Positions 4,143 to 5,520 of a stretch of 5,520 nt of DNA are shown here, in pieces (the stretch's first letter is position 1; each line of letters starts with the position of its first letter). Below the pieces are notes generated by a model. That model made no database searches and was not told the origin of the DNA. It was given only the letters and a program-made list of their open reading frames with translations. The stretch covers positions 1-5,520 of the forward strand of contig DATNFU010000027.1 in the NCBI GenBank assembly GCA_035606235.1, read 5' to 3'. Origin of the DNA: 66-474 sp035606235 (GTDB lineage: Bacteria; Pseudomonadota; Gammaproteobacteria; Xanthomonadales; Rhodanobacteraceae). A program made the position numbers and the translations under genes.

Positions 4143-5520
4143 ATGGCGGTTCGTCCTTCCTTCTTCGCGGAACTGAAGCGGCGCAACGTGCTGCGCGCGG
4201 CGGTGCTGTACGCCGGCGCCGTGTGGGCGCTGGCGCAGGGAATCTCGCAACTGGCGTCTGCCATCGGTCTGCCGGATTACGCCACCCGCTGGTTCCTGAT
4301 CGCCGCAGTGATCGGCTTTCCGTTCTGGCTGGCGTTCGCGTGGTTCTACGAATTCACGCCGCAGGGTTTCAAGCGCGACGACGATGTGGCGGCGGATGCG
4401 TCGGCGCGTTACTCCAATTCGCGCAAGCTGGATGTCGCGATCATCGGCGTATTGATCGTGGCAGTGGTGTTGCTGGCCTCGGGTTATTTCGTGCGCCGCG
4501 CTGCACCCGCTGCCGCCCAGCCGGCCAAGCTGGCCGTGTTCCACCCGGCCGCCGACACGCTGGTGGTGCTGCCGTTCGCCAACCTCGGCGGCGATCCGAA
4601 GCAGCAGTACTTCAGCGACGGCATCACCGAGGAATTGACCAACGCGCTGGGCCAGAACACCGCCCTGCGCGTGATCGCGTGGGATACGGCTTCCAAGTAC
4701 CGCAACAGCCAGCAATCGGCCACCGACATCGGCAAGGCGCTCAATGTCGCCAGCGTGCTCACCGGCAAGATCGAGCGGCAGGGCGAGAACGTGCGGGTGA
4801 TCGTGGAACTGGTGAACGCGGCCAATGGCTATCAGCTGTGGTCGGATCATTACGACGACCAACTCGCCAACATCTTCCAGGTGCAGGACAAGATCTCGGG
4901 CGCGATCGCGGCGGCGCTGAAGGTGAAGTTTGCGGATGCCAACGCGCCGCGCAGCGTGAACCCGCAGGCCTACGATCTGGTGCTGAAGGCCCGTGCACTG
5001 ATGGATCGTGCCCACGTCGAGCAGGCCCGCGCGCTGCTCGAACAGGCCATCGCGCTCGACCCCGATTATGCCGAGGCGCATGCCGCGCTCGCGGTCGTCT
5101 GGGTCGATCTGACCCAAGTCTCCACGCTCTCGCTCAAGGACGCGCTGCCCAGGGCGCTCGCGGAAGCCCACCGGGCGCTCGCCCTTGACCCTAAGAGTGT
5201 CAGTGCGATCCTCGCGCTCGCCGTCACCGATATGACCGAAGGCAAACGGGCCGAGGCCAGGGCCGGCTACCAGCGCGCCATCGAACTCGACCCCAGCAAC
5301 GCCAGCGCGCATCTGTATTACGCGCTCATGTTGCCGATGCAACAGTCCTTGGCCGAGACCCTCGAAGGGGCGCAGCTCGATCCCGGCAACGTCACCGCGC
5401 AGAACGACCTGGCGGTAGGCTACCTCGATCTCGGCGAGTACGCGCAGGCCGTGCCGCCCTTGCAGGCTCTGCTGCGGCTCGACCCGCACAGCGCCGACAG
5501 CGCCTTGACGCTTGCCCTGA
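4143..5520 (+). CDS. Membrane-anchored TolB/FlgO-like and TPR-repeat protein, C-terminus cut by window edge
   Basis: No specific function is recognised. 459 codons are visible and the frame is open at the right edge. Start ATG 4143; the nearest purine-rich site, GGGGAA, is 12 bases upstream and so not ideal, but no other start lies nearby in frame. Basic N-terminus ELKRRNVLR; predicted membrane helices at about 18-38, 50-69 and 97-116. Three helices with a positive N-terminus would put the rest in the periplasm (inference). Residues 139-260 form a TolB-N/FlgO-like domain, recognised by LVVLPFANLGGD, YFSDGITEEL, VLTGKIERQGENVRV and a DQLANIFQVQDKIS helix. From about 277 on are TPR repeats whose closing LDP triplets fall at 305-307, 348-350, 382-384, 412-414 and 446-448. 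The domain pair resembles the C-terminal half of CadC-like regulators and cyclase-linked TPR proteins, but no DNA-binding, cyclase or kinase domain is present in the visible part. Codon use changes sharply near residue 298. Likely role: scaffold or sensor in the envelope. Confidence 0.85.
   Translation, partial: MAVRPSFFAELKRRNVLRAAVLYAGAVWALAQGISQLASAIGLPDYATRWFLIAAVIGFPFWLAFAWFYEFTPQGFKRDDDVAADASARYSNSRKLDVAIIGVLIVAVVLLASGYFVRRAAPAAAQPAKLAVFHPAADTLVVLPFANLGGDPKQQYFSDGITEELTNALGQNTALRVIAWDTASKYRNSQQSATDIGKALNVASVLTGKIERQGENVRVIVELVNAANGYQLWSDHYDDQLANIFQVQDKISGAIAAALKVKFADANAPRSVNPQAYDLVLKARALMDRAHVEQARALLEQAIALDPDYAEAHAALAVVWVDLTQVSTLSLKDALPRALAEAHRALALDPKSVSAILALAVTDMTEGKRAEARAGYQRAIELDPSNASAHLYYALMLPMQQSLAETLEGAQLDPGNVTAQNDLAVGYLDLGEYAQAVPPLQALLRLDPHSADSALTLAL

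Noticed and set aside
3906..5489. Minus-strand open frame of 527 codons opposite the TPR gene
   Set aside because: The opposite strand encodes clear membrane helices, a TolB/FlgO-like domain and LDP-ended TPR repeats. The antisense product has no motif and an Arg/Gly/His-skewed composition.
1..5520. Search for CRISPR arrays, insertion sequences, tRNA/rRNA, toxin-antitoxin or defence genes
   Set aside because: No regularly spaced repeats, terminal inverted repeats with a transposase, tRNA-like cloverleafs or recognisable defence proteins were seen. The window reads as core genome.

Overview
This 5,520-base window is GC-rich chromosomal DNA from a gammaproteobacterium. It most resembles the Xanthomonadales, probably the Rhodanobacter/Dyella/Luteibacter side rather than Xanthomonas itself. 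That placement is inferred from three things: the engB / cytochrome c4 / dsbA arrangement, a plant-type glutamate-cysteine ligase very close to my memory of xanthomonad GshA, and a three-helix membrane TPR protein of a kind common in that order. No database was searched.

Layout. Positions 1-1471 are read leftward. A dsbA-type periplasmic thiol oxidase is cut by the left edge (1-311). Upstream of it lies a secreted diheme cytochrome c4-like protein (470-1471) with unusually long low-complexity extensions at both ends. Positions 1472-1768 form a divergent promoter region. It holds a convincing sigma-70-type promoter for the cytochrome and a weak candidate for the rightward genes. Positions 1769-3909 are read rightward: engB, a ribosome-assembly GTPase, then gshA, the first enzyme of glutathione synthesis. 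After a 233-base spacer, another rightward gene (4143 to beyond the right edge) encodes a membrane-anchored protein with a TolB/FlgO-like domain and TPR repeats.

How the genes fit together. Three of the five genes concern redox or thiol chemistry: DsbA makes periplasmic disulfides, cytochrome c4 carries electrons toward terminal oxidases, and GshA makes the glutathione precursor in the cytoplasm. EngB is an essential housekeeping GTPase that often sits next to the cytochrome gene in gammaproteobacteria. The TPR protein is not functionally assigned.

No mobile element, CRISPR array, RNA gene, defence system or toxin pair is visible. The window is mostly conserved core genome. The observation most worth following is a sharp change in codon use partway through the TPR gene, at about 5015-5040, where its TPR region begins. 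This suggests a mosaic gene. Next come the linker and tail of the cytochrome and the CPVC active site of DsbA.
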